In this document: positions 1-5,856 of the stretch, one piece after another | How positions within the stretch are numbered: position 1 is the first letter of the stretch | Layout: each line of letters opens with the position of its first letter | Assembly (NCBI GenBank): GCA_007571095.1 | Contig: RKSB01000019.1 | Span: 1-8,736, forward strand | DNA from: K189A clade bacterium | Lineage (GTDB): Bacteria; Pseudomonadota; Gammaproteobacteria; Pseudomonadales; Azotimanducaceae | Reading direction: 5' to 3' | Length of the DNA: 8,736 nucleotides | The notes under the pieces: model-generated | What the model was told of the DNA's origin: nothing | What the model saw: only the letters and a program-made list of their open reading frames with translations | Databases searched by the model: none | Program-made: the position numbers and the translations under genes

Positions 1-261
1 AATCAGACGGTCAACGGCTAGTGGTGGACAGGTGGACATGCGTAAAGTCGGCAAAACACCCGGCCATGAGCGCAGAATGCCCGGTGTTACGTCCGTCAGG
101 TTTGCCATATTGGCAAGGGTAGCTTCGACATCCTTGATCGCCTTTATTCGAGTGTCTCGGAAAGTTTTAGGCGCAAAATTCATAAACCATTGGTTGTATC
201 TTTCGACCGACGCCGCAATATCGGCCTTCCAGTTTTGGGGTTTATCAAGATTGACCGGCAT
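1..261 (-). CDS. XamI-type restriction endonuclease, N-terminal fragment (cut by window edge)
   Basis: The minus strand is open from ATG at 261 to the window edge, giving 87 residues that begin MPVNLDKPQNWKADIAASVE. I recognise the opening 'NLDKPxxWKxDIA.SV..YN.WF..FAP..FR..R' and the later 'T.GILRSWPGVLPTLRMSTCPPLAVDRLI' (broken here by dots) as the conserved N-terminus of the XamI type II restriction endonuclease family. Such enzymes cut unmodified DNA and normally travel with a cognate methyltransferase. No methyltransferase is visible in this window, so if present it lies past the left edge. The start is odd: a 19-bp tandem duplication covers it, the only Shine-Dalgarno-like AAAGGG sits before an upstream out-of-frame ATG at 280, and the chosen ATG has no ribosome site of its own. 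The family call rests on remembered resemblance of the N-terminal motif. The catalytic part is not in view, so activity cannot be judged. Confidence 0.72.
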   Translation of the reverse strand, partial: MPVNLDKPQNWKADIAASVERYNQWFMNFAPKTFRDTRIKAIKDVEATLANMANLTDVTPGILRSWPGVLPTLRMSTCPPLAVDRLI

Positions 262-281
262 GATCAGGATTAACCGGCATG
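244..281. repeat. 19-bp tandem duplication over the endonuclease start codon
   Basis: Positions 244-262 and 263-281 are adjacent copies of the same 19-bp unit, with 17 of 19 bases identical (atcaagattgaccggcatg and atcaggattaaccggcatg). Each copy contains an ATG on the minus strand, at 261 and 280. Because 19 is not a multiple of three, the upstream ATG is out of frame with the endonuclease and reads an 11-residue peptide (MPVNPDHAGQS) that stops inside the endonuclease start region. Confidence 0.85.
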
Positions 282-536
282 AGCCCTTTCTTTTCTACGG
301 CAAATTACCACAAACGGCTTGCTTATTGGTCAGCTTCTCTTTGCAGATTTTGCCTCCTTGAACATCGATAACCGCCTCTGATTTCATCAAGAGAATACTG
401 CTCCCCTTATTCAGGGTCTGTATCAAACAACCAGGCTTGCAGGAAGACCTTCGTTTTCAGAAAAAAGAACAGACTTTTTCGATTACGAGTGTCAACCGCC
501 TGCCGGAAATTCGGCCGGAATGTCTTTTCGGCTTTC
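282..536. other. Non-coding stretch between the endonuclease and ffh
   Basis: I see no convincing gene here. On the minus strand there is a 30-codon ATG frame (387 to 295, MKSEAVIDVQGGKICK...) without a ribosome-binding site or recognisable family. The rest is A/T-rich runs around 460-480 and a GC-rich patch around 505-520. It presumably carries the endonuclease promoter and 5' leader. Confidence 0.5.
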
Positions 537-563
537 CTGACACACTTCGCCCTCCGCTATAAT
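537..563 (+). promoter_or_regulatory. Candidate sigma-70 promoter for ffh
   Basis: A perfect consensus -10 hexamer TATAAT lies at 558-563. CTGACA at 537-542 matches five of six consensus -35 bases, but the spacer is only 15 bp, shorter than the usual 16-18. Transcription would start near 570, giving a leader of about 35 nt before the ffh ATG. The -10 box is strong and the pairing with the -35 is less sure. Confidence 0.45.
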
Positions 564-604
564 GAAAGAGAGGCTCTTCAAAAACCGGCTTTCGCCTTTC
601 AAGA

Positions 605-1990
605 ATGTTCCGTTCGCTTTCTGAATCCCTGCAACAGGCCCTTAGAACCTTTTCCGGTACGGGGACTTTGACTCAGGAGAATATTCAGCCAGTTCTTGAC
701 GAAATTCAGAATTCTCTGCTGGAGGGCGATGTTGCTCTGGAAGTGGTTGACCAGTTTGTTGAGCGAATTCGTTCTCAAGCCATCGGGCAGAAGGTTGATC
801 TCCATCTTCGCCCTGAACAGAAGCTTGTCAGGATTGTACAGGACGAACTGACAAGTATTCTCGGCGGCGAAACCACTCGCTTGAATCTTGCGGTCAAGGC
901 ACCTGCGGTGATTCTGGTCGCCGGCCTGCAGGGCGTAGGCAAAACCACCACGACAGCAAAGCTGGCAAATTATCTGATCAGGGAACTCAAAAAGAGAGTT
1001 CTGACCACAAGCCTTGATTTTCGCCGTCCAGGGGCCCTGGATCAGTTGCGCCTGTTGAGCAGTCAAGTCGGTGCAGGCTTTTATGCCGCTCCGAATCAGA
1101 AAGAATCACCAACAGCAGCCCTCAGGCTAGCCAGCCAGGCAGCCCTTGAACAGCTTTCGGATGTCCTGCTGGTGGATACCGCCGGTCGACTGGCGGTGGA
1201 TACAGCCATGATGGGTGAAGTCAGAGAGATACACAGTCTGGCGAAACCCGCTGAAACCCTGTTTGTGGTTGATGCCATGACGGGTCAGGATGCCGCTTTT
1301 TCGGCCAGAGCCTTTGCCGAAGCCCTGCCGCTGACCGGCGTAATACTGACCAAGGTTGATGGTGATTCGAGAGGAGGTGCGGCTCTGTCTGTGTCCAGCA
1401 TAACGGGCTGCCCGATCAAATTCATGGGTACAGGCGAGCAGACGACAAATCTGGAGCCCTTTCATCCTGAACGTATTGCTTCACGCATTCTGGGCATGGG
1501 CGATATTCTGTCGCTGGTGGAAGAAGCCGAATCCAGAGGCAGCGCAACACAAGCCCGGCGGCTGGCGAAAAAAATCAAAAAAGGCCGGAAATTCGACCTG
1601 TATGATTTTCGGAACCAGTTAAGGCAGATGGAGAAGATGGGCGGAGTGGAATCAATGATGGAAAAACTGCCCCAGTTCAACAGTCCTTCCGGAGCCTCCG
1701 CCCGTTCAGCTTTTCAAAGTGACAACACTCGACGGATGGAGGCAATCATCAATTCAATGACACCCAGAGAACGCCGCCAGCCGGAGTTGATCGCAGGCTC
1801 CAGAAAGAGAAGGGTGGCCGCCGGCTCCGGTACCGAAATACGGGATGTCAACTCGCTGCTCAAGCAGTACAAGACGATGCAGAAAATGGCCAAAAAAATG
1901 AAGTCATCGAGTCAAATGAAAAAACTGTCTCGGCAACTTGCGTCCTTTCAGGGAATGAATCCCTTCAACAGACACTCGCCAAGGCACTAA
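605..1990 (+). CDS. ffh: Signal recognition particle GTPase Ffh (SRP54)
   Basis: Ffh binds signal peptides emerging from the ribosome, pairs with 4.5S RNA, and docks with FtsY at the inner membrane to deliver nascent membrane proteins to SecYEG. The 461 residues match the family length. The N domain spans about 1-95. The GTPase G domain has the P-loop GLQGVGKTTTT (107-117), DFRRP (138-142) at the G2/insertion-box position, DTAGR (191-195) and TKVD (249-252). The linker GMGDILSLVEEA begins near 297. The M domain has methionine-rich helices, and its 4.5S-RNA-binding segment SMTPRERR...GSRKRRVAAGSGT (384-410) is fully kept. DFRRPGA where many Ffh proteins have D-x-YRPAA is a mild variation. The ATG at 605 gives the canonical MFRSLSESL start, although no strong Shine-Dalgarno precedes it. 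The usual downstream partners rpsP-rimM-trmD-rplS are absent. The identification is secure. Confidence 0.98.
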   Translation: MFRSLSESLQQALRTFSGTGTLTQENIQPVLDEIQNSLLEGDVALEVVDQFVERIRSQAIGQKVDLHLRPEQKLVRIVQDELTSILGGETTRLNLAVKAPAVILVAGLQGVGKTTTTAKLANYLIRELKKRVLTTSLDFRRPGALDQLRLLSSQVGAGFYAAPNQKESPTAALRLASQAALEQLSDVLLVDTAGRLAVDTAMMGEVREIHSLAKPAETLFVVDAMTGQDAAFSARAFAEALPLTGVILTKVDGDSRGGAALSVSSITGCPIKFMGTGEQTTNLEPFHPERIASRILGMGDILSLVEEAESRGSATQARRLAKKIKKGRKFDLYDFRNQLRQMEKMGGVESMMEKLPQFNSPSGASARSAFQSDNTRRMEAIINSMTPRERRQPELIAGSRKRRVAAGSGTEIRDVNSLLKQYKTMQKMAKKMKSSSQMKKLSRQLASFQGMNPFNRHSPRH

Positions 1991-2000
1991 GCCATCCGCT

Positions 2001-2045
2001 CTTCGGTTGCATCTGCCAGGCCTCCCATAGTATTATCAACCGAAG
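2001..2045. repeat. 9-bp perfect inverted repeat just after ffh
   Basis: CTTCGGTTG (2001-2009) and CAACCGAAG (2037-2045) are exact reverse complements separated by 27 nt, starting 11 nt after the ffh stop. As RNA this could form a 9-bp hairpin at the ffh 3' end. No T-run follows, so it is not a standard intrinsic terminator. It may act as a 3' stability element or as an operator for the small gene that starts 34 nt later. Confidence 0.5.
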
Positions 2046-2078
2046 CAGGTTGCAGGCAGTTCAGCGGAGTTCATACTC

Positions 2079-2213
2079 GTGAAAAAGCTACTCTCGCCGA
2101 TCCTTTATCTGGTCGAGGATTTCTTTGAACAGTCTCTGGTTATGCAGGGGTTTATTGCCTTTGGCTGGCTGTGCATGATCGTCATGCTCTTCAGTATGCT
2201 TGTAGTCGGCTGA
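2079..2213 (+). CDS. Small single-span membrane protein (44 aa)
   Basis: A GTG-initiated frame of 44 codons encodes MKKLLSPILYLVEDFFEQSL followed by a strongly hydrophobic stretch (about residues 22-44, VMQGFIAFGWLCMIVMLF...) ending at the C-terminus. A GGAG Shine-Dalgarno at 2066-2069 lies 9 nt before the start, which is good support for translation. The shape is a short amphipathic, lysine-led N-terminus and one transmembrane helix reaching the C-terminus, which is typical of small inner-membrane proteins. I do not recognise a family. It is co-oriented with ffh and with the Tat-signal protein downstream, separated from the latter by an AT-rich 80-bp spacer. No frame on the opposite strand is more convincing. 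A chance frame remains possible at this length. Confidence 0.55.
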   Translation: MKKLLSPILYLVEDFFEQSLVMQGFIAFGWLCMIVMLFSMLVVG

Positions 2214-2225
2214 GTGTACAGTCTG

Positions 2226-2262
2226 GATATATAAATAAATAGTCCGCCAGATATATAAATAA
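2226..2262. repeat. AT-rich 13-bp direct repeats upstream of the Tat-signal gene
   Basis: The 13-mer GATATATAAATAA occurs identically at 2226-2238 and 2250-2262, a 24-bp spacing, within an AT-rich block (2226-2272) that also holds ACATAAATAAT. It contrasts sharply with the surrounding base composition. It ends about 30 bp before the next start codon, so it may contain -10 elements, a regulator site, or a site for easy DNA melting or bending. Confidence 0.7.
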
Positions 2263-2293
2263 CATAAATAATGGGTCCAGCTGAGGGAGTCCA

Positions 2294-2797
2294 GTGAAGA
2301 ATTTTCGCTTAAATCGTCGTTTGTTTCTGCAACAGACAGCCAGTCTGCTCGCCGTTGCAACGCTTCCTCGAATAGCTTCTGCCAATGCCGCTGAAGCCTT
2401 AAAGACCTCTGAGCTGGTTTACCTTTCGCCTCTTCGAAGCGACTCCAGCTTGAGCAGATGTCGGGGCGAAGTCTGGTTTGTTCAGGATGGCAAGGACGTT
2501 ATGGTCGTCACAAGAAGCGTTGCCTGGCGAGCAAAGGCCATTCAGGAGGGCCTGGACGAGGCCATGCTGTGGGTTGGTGAGGTTGGTGTCTGGACAAGAA
2601 GCAATGGTCGCTACAAGAGTCTGCCTTCCGTAAAAGTCCGGGGACGCATCGAAAGCGATCCCGATGCCTGGGAGTCAGTGCTTAAGCTGTACAAGGAAAA
2701 ATATCAGATGAGCTGGACCTTCTGGCGAAGACGTTTCGAAAACGGTCTGGCTGATGGTAGCCGGACCATGTTGCGTTACCAGATTATCGAGACTTAG
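2294..2797 (+). CDS. Tat-exported protein, PNPOx/split-barrel-like
   Basis: The 167-residue protein starts at GTG 2294 with GAGGGAG (2283-2289) immediately upstream. The N-terminus has a twin-arginine signal, NRRLFLQ (residues 7-13), then a hydrophobic stretch and a likely cleavage site near ASANA (28-32). The mature part (YLSPLRSDSSLSRCRGEVWF, then VMVVTRSVAWRAKAIQEGL, LWVGEVGVWTR, and LADGSRTMLRYQI at the end) is reminiscent of small pyridoxamine-5'-phosphate-oxidase/F420-type split-barrel proteins. That is a resemblance seen by eye, so cofactor and substrate are unknown. Tat export suggests folding, and perhaps cofactor loading, before export to the periplasm. The TAG stop at 2795-2797 overlaps the stop codon of a duplicated CoA-transferase 3' end on the other strand. 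Gene reality is well supported; function is tentative. Confidence 0.75.
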   Translation: MKNFRLNRRLFLQQTASLLAVATLPRIASANAAEALKTSELVYLSPLRSDSSLSRCRGEVWFVQDGKDVMVVTRSVAWRAKAIQEGLDEAMLWVGEVGVWTRSNGRYKSLPSVKVRGRIESDPDAWESVLKLYKEKYQMSWTFWRRRFENGLADGSRTMLRYQIIET

Positions 2798-2950
2798 GAT
2801 TCCAGAAAAACCGCCTTTGATTCGACATACCGGGCCAGTTCGCTCTTCTCCAGCCCAATCAGAGACGTAAGAACCTTTGAGTGTGCTCCCCCGAGCCTTC
2901 GTGCCGGACCCCTCGGCTCAACTCCCGCATTTTGAAACCGCAGTCGCGCC
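2770..2950. repeat. Tandem duplication, outer copy (Tat-gene end plus CoA-transferase end)
   Basis: The segment from about 2778 to 2942 recurs at 2951 to 3115 with a constant 173-bp offset and roughly 95% identity. Shared landmarks are ACCAGATTATCGAGACT at 2778 and 2951, and CATTTTGAAACCGCA at 2928 and 3101. Differences are a few substitutions and two one-base indels that cancel out. A looser match (GTTGCGTTACC against GTCGCGCCACC) takes the unit back to about 2770. The unit holds the last bases of the Tat-protein gene plus the last ~150 bp of the CoA-transferase gene. Confidence 0.93.
2794..2942 (-). pseudogene. Duplicated 3' fragment of the CoA-transferase gene
   Basis: On the minus strand this outer repeat copy encodes the last ~49 residues of the neighbouring CoA-transferase: RFQNAGVEPRGPA, then a locally altered RRLGGAHSK, then the unchanged tail VLTSLIGLEKSELARYV and SKAVFLES with a TAA stop (2794-2796). 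A +1 and a -1 indel about 20 bp apart change nine residues but restore the frame, so the fragment stays open. It lacks a start and the catalytic part, and its frame does not join the full gene, which stops at TGA 2967-2969. It is most simply a non-functional remnant. Since its stop overlaps that of the Tat gene, this copy probably occupies the original position of the CoA-transferase end. Confidence 0.8.
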
Positions 2951-2966
2951 ACCAGATTATCGAGAC

Positions 2967-4202
2967 TCAGGACTCCAGAAAAACCGCCTTTGATTCGACA
3001 TACCGGGCCAGTTCGCTCTTCTCCAGCCCAATCAGAGACGTAAGAACCTGTTGAGTGTGCTCCCCCGACCTGGGTGCCGGACCCCTCGGCTCAACTCGCG
3101 CATTTTGAAACCGCATCGGACTGTTGACCGTTCGATACTTGCCGATAGTCTTCTCGGATAATTCTGGAAATATGCCGATTGCCTCCGCCTGAGGATCTTT
3201 GACCACTTCGTGCAGAGCCATGACCGGTCCCCACACAATACCCACCTGGTCGAAGATCGAACCCCAGGCATCACGAGGCTTGGTTAGCATAACTTCATCA
3301 ATTAAATCAACTAGTTCAGACATATTATTATATCTAGTTCTAGCATCTTCAAAACGCTCGTCCTGTTGCCATATCTCGCGGTCCAAGGCCTTGCACAGCA
3401 ATGGCCAGGCCGACGAATGAGGCATATTGACCACCAGCCATTTGCCGTCCTTGCACGGGAAACGATTGACTGTCGCTGCCAGCATATGCTTGCGATCACG
3501 CCGCCGCACCGGTGCATGGTCAATGCCGGTAACCGAGTAATCGGCTGCCTGAGTCCAGATTGCGGTCTCATAGAGAGACGTTTCCACGACCTGTCCTTCG
3601 CCCGTCTGTTCGGCCATTCTCAGGGCGGCCAGAATGGCACCCACCATGGCCAGTCCGGTGGTGTGATCACCCTGGCCCGGTCGAGCCATGGGCACAATAC
3701 CTTCATCGCCTTCTCGCATGGCATCATACAGGCCCGAACGGCCAAAAAAGGCGGTCACATCGTATCCCGGCCGAGAGGCATCCGGGCCCTGAGTTCCGTA
3801 GCCGGTCAGAGTCGCGTGAACCAACAGCGGGTTGATGACCAAAAGAGTTGCCGGATCCAATGAAAATCGAGCCTGTCGGTTGGGCAACAGATTGCACATG
3901 AAAATCTGTGCTTTTTCAGCCAGCCGATGCAGCAGATTCACACCCTCAGGGCTGTTCAGATTAATGCCGACAGACAGCTTGCCTCTGTTGTCGACATCAT
4001 ACTGATAGTCGTAACCTGTCTTTTCAGGGTCATCTATTTTGGGTCGCCTTCCGGTCGCTCTCATGGGGTCGCCTGCCGGTGATTCGATCTTGATCACCTC
4101 TGCGCCCATGTCAGCAAGAATCGCCGCCGCACTGGGGCCTGCCATCCAGTTATCCACTTCAATGACTCGAATACCGTCGAGCGGCGATCCTTGGCTTGAC
4201 AT
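2967..4202 (-). CDS. CaiB/BaiF family III CoA-transferase
   Basis: Family III CoA-transferases move CoA between a donor acyl-CoA and an acceptor carboxylate through an aspartyl-CoA intermediate. The 411 residues fit the usual ~400. Recognisable parts are the N-terminal LDGIRVIEVDNWMAGPSAAA and LADMGAEVIKIESPAGDPMR, the mid-chain LTGYGTQGP and RPGYDVTAF, and GQGDHTTGLAMVGAILAALR, whose Asp (residue 179) sits at the position of the catalytic aspartate. The C-terminal half contains CKDGKWLVVNMPHS and the GIVWGPVMALHEVVKDPQA region. The ATG at 4202 has an in-frame stop just upstream (TAG), which fixes the start; its ribosome site is weak. It is transcribed divergently from the CYP153A gene, suggesting a shared pathway, perhaps activation of an acid made from the P450 product. 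The specific substrate cannot be read from sequence. Its 3' end is duplicated beyond the stop. Confidence 0.95.
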   Translation of the reverse strand: MSSQGSPLDGIRVIEVDNWMAGPSAAAILADMGAEVIKIESPAGDPMRATGRRPKIDDPEKTGYDYQYDVDNRGKLSVGINLNSPEGVNLLHRLAEKAQIFMCNLLPNRQARFSLDPATLLVINPLLVHATLTGYGTQGPDASRPGYDVTAFFGRSGLYDAMREGDEGIVPMARPGQGDHTTGLAMVGAILAALRMAEQTGEGQVVETSLYETAIWTQAADYSVTGIDHAPVRRRDRKHMLAATVNRFPCKDGKWLVVNMPHSSAWPLLCKALDREIWQQDERFEDARTRYNNMSELVDLIDEVMLTKPRDAWGSIFDQVGIVWGPVMALHEVVKDPQAEAIGIFPELSEKTIGKYRTVNSPMRFQNARVEPRGPAPRSGEHTQQVLTSLIGLEKSELARYVESKAVFLES

Positions 4203-4383
4203 CAGACTCTAAACCCTATAGTGATTGGACATGTATAGTATAGTTAAACATCAGTGGTCGGCCATGCCGACGAATAAAGATCGATGACAGGCGGCTATTA
4301 TTCTGTCTGGAGAGGGAGTATAGTCGAAAGTCGAACACCCGTAGCCCTGTCTTCTGTCAAACAATAACAAAAAAGGTGAACTT
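4203..4383. promoter_or_regulatory. Divergent promoter region with a perfect 15-bp palindrome
   Basis: This 181-bp gap separates the starts of the CoA-transferase (minus) and CYP153A (plus) genes. GTCGGC-cat-GCCGAC at 4257-4271 is a perfect 6-bp inverted repeat with a 3-bp spacer, the geometry of a dimeric regulator site. For the minus gene a TATACT -10-like hexamer lies at 4242-4237, which would put the palindrome over its -35 region; no consensus -35 is present, as is common for activated promoters. On the plus side a TATAGT lies at 4319-4324 without a clear -35. GACAG...CTGTC (4285-4306) is a weaker inverted repeat. Regulator identity is unknown. Confidence 0.45.
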
Positions 4384-5691
4384 ATGACTGAAACTGCAAC
4401 CCATTCGGTACCGAGCTTTCCACAGGAACAGGAGCAGGAGCAAGAACTCGACCTGACTCCCAACACCATGCCGGAGGACGCCTATTCGATTCCGCTGGAA
4501 GAAATAGATGTCAGTGATCCTGAGTTGATCATGAATGATCGGCATTGGAGCTATTTCGAACGCCTGAGAAAAGAAGCACCGGTTCATTACTGCCGTCAAA
4601 GTGAGTTCGGCCCTTACTGGTCGGTGACCAAATATCAGGACATCATGCATGTAGACACTCATCACGGAGTCTATTCCAACGAGCCGGCCATCACCATTGC
4701 AGAACCGGAAGAGGATTTCCAGATGCCGATGTTCATCGCCATGGACCCGCCCAAGCATGGAGCACAACGCAAAGTGGTCAATCCGGTGGTGGCACCTCGC
4801 AACCTGCAGAATCTGGAGGGCTTAATTCGTCGTCGTGTCGAAAACATTCTCGACTCTCTGCCGATTGGCGAGGAGTTCGACTGGGTTGACAGAGTGTCCA
4901 TTGAGTTGACCACCCAGATGCTGGCTACCCTGTTTGATTTCCCCTTCGAAGAGCGCCGTCGGCTGACGCGCTGGTCGGATGTCGCTACCGGCAGCCCGGA
5001 GAGCGGAGTGGTTGAGTCTCGGGAGCAACGTCAAGAAGAACTGCTGGAATGTCTGCAATACTTTCAGCGGCTTTTTCAGGAACGTGTCGGGCTGGATGCT
5101 CGCAAGCATTTCGACCTGATCACCATGCTGGCCAACAACGAAACAACCAAATCAATGCCGCCGATGGAATACCTGGGCAACCTGGTTCTTCTGATCGTCG
5201 GTGGCAACGACACTACTCGAAACTCGATTAGCGGAGGAGTGCTGGCCCTCAACCGGTACCCAGAAGAGTATGACAAATTGCGCAAAGACCCTGGAGTCAT
5301 TCCCAACATGGTCTCGGAAATCATTCGCTGGCAGACACCTTTGGCTCACATGCGCAGAAAGGCTCTGGAGGATACCGAACTGAACGGCCAGAAAATCTCT
5401 GCCGGTGACAAGGTCATCATGTGGTATGTCTCAGGCAATCGGGACACCGAGGTCTTTGAAAATCCCGATGACTTTGTCATTGATCGTAAAAACGCCCGCT
5501 CGCACCTCTCCTTTGGTTTCGGCATTCATCGCTGTATGGGCAATCGTCTGGCTGAAATGCAGTTGAGGATAGTGTGGGAAGAGATCATGAAGCGCTTTCG
5601 CATGGTTGAGGTTACCGGCGATCCGGTCCGCATACGTTCGGCTTTTGTCAAGGGCTACTCTCAGTTGCCGGTCGTGCTGCATCGCTCCTGA
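4384..5691 (+). CDS. cyp153A: Cytochrome P450 CYP153A-type alkane/fatty-acyl terminal hydroxylase
   Basis: This haem monooxygenase of 435 residues closely matches the CYP153A pattern I know: VHYCRQSEFGPYWSVTKYQD, PMFIAMDPPKHGAQRK, VSIELTTQMLATLFDFPFEE, the I-helix YLGNLVLLIVGGNDTTRNS (acid-alcohol pair near 276-277), EIIRW (the ExxR pair is E312 and R315), TPLAHMRR, VIMWYVSGNRD, and the haem loop SFGFGIHRCMGNRLAE with ligand Cys384. CYP153A enzymes hydroxylate terminal carbons of medium-chain alkanes, alcohols or acids, fed electrons by a ferredoxin and ferredoxin reductase, which are not encoded here. ATG 4384 follows an AAGGTG ribosome site (4373-4378). The extra N-terminus carries a QEQEQEQE tract. 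The gene's last ~180 bp recur 344 bp downstream. The subfamily call is strong; the preferred substrate is not determinable. Confidence 0.95.
   Translation: MTETATHSVPSFPQEQEQEQELDLTPNTMPEDAYSIPLEEIDVSDPELIMNDRHWSYFERLRKEAPVHYCRQSEFGPYWSVTKYQDIMHVDTHHGVYSNEPAITIAEPEEDFQMPMFIAMDPPKHGAQRKVVNPVVAPRNLQNLEGLIRRRVENILDSLPIGEEFDWVDRVSIELTTQMLATLFDFPFEERRRLTRWSDVATGSPESGVVESREQRQEELLECLQYFQRLFQERVGLDARKHFDLITMLANNETTKSMPPMEYLGNLVLLIVGGNDTTRNSISGGVLALNRYPEEYDKLRKDPGVIPNMVSEIIRWQTPLAHMRRKALEDTELNGQKISAGDKVIMWYVSGNRDTEVFENPDDFVIDRKNARSHLSFGFGIHRCMGNRLAEMQLRIVWEEIMKRFRMVEVTGDPVRIRSAFVKGYSQLPVVLHRS
4423..4446 (+). repeat. Four 6-bp repeats (CARGAR) in the P450 N-terminus
   Basis: CAGGAA, CAGGAG, CAGGAG and CAAGAA in tandem encode (Gln-Glu)x4 at residues 14-21, ahead of the conserved P450 core. 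In-frame hexamer repeats of this kind can change number by slippage without breaking the frame. It probably forms a flexible, charged N-terminal tail. Confidence 0.8.
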
Positions 5692-5856
5692 CTCAACAGG
5701 CTGCGGAAGAATCAAAATTTCGCCTTCCTCTGATTTCAGGGGTATTTCAACGTTTGACTGCCGGTATCCTTTTGCAACCGGCCGGATAAGCATGCATGGC
5801 CCGGTATCCGCGGAGACCTCGGGGCTTTTTCGTCCTCCAATGTGCAGTTCACCGCC
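5692..5856. other. 165-bp spacer between the two copies of the P450 3' end
   Basis: No identified gene. The minus strand is open across the whole spacer (ATG at 5868 inside the copied P450 segment, reading MPKPGGELHIGGRKSPEVSA, then PCMLIRPVAKGYRQ and GEILILPQPVES) and continues antisense through the P450. It looks protein-like but has no family I recognise and could be a remnant of a former neighbour. CCGGTATCC occurs twice, at 5761-5769 and 5801-5809. The spacer has no detectable copy elsewhere in the window. Confidence 0.4.

Noticed and set aside
32..361. Plus-strand 109-residue frame over the left edge
   Set aside because: It is antisense to the XamI-type endonuclease start, has no recognisable motif, and its translation looks random.
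295..387. 30-residue minus-strand frame (MKSEAVIDVQGGKICK...)
   Set aside because: No ribosome site, no family and short length. The frame is closed by a stop not far upstream, so it is not the tail of a methyltransferase I can recognise.
599..1066. 155-residue minus-strand frame within ffh
   Set aside because: It is the complement of the ffh coding sequence, and the plus frame carries full Ffh motifs.
2226..2262. CRISPR-like array
   Set aside because: Only two 13-bp AT-rich copies with an 11-bp gap; no repeat-spacer series and no cas genes.
2088..2360. 90-residue minus-strand frame
   Set aside because: It runs antisense to the small membrane protein and the Tat signal, crosses the AT-rich repeats and has no plausible motif.
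3366..3863. 165-residue plus-strand frame inside the CoA-transferase
   Set aside because: Antisense shadow of a gene with clear family III CoA-transferase motifs.
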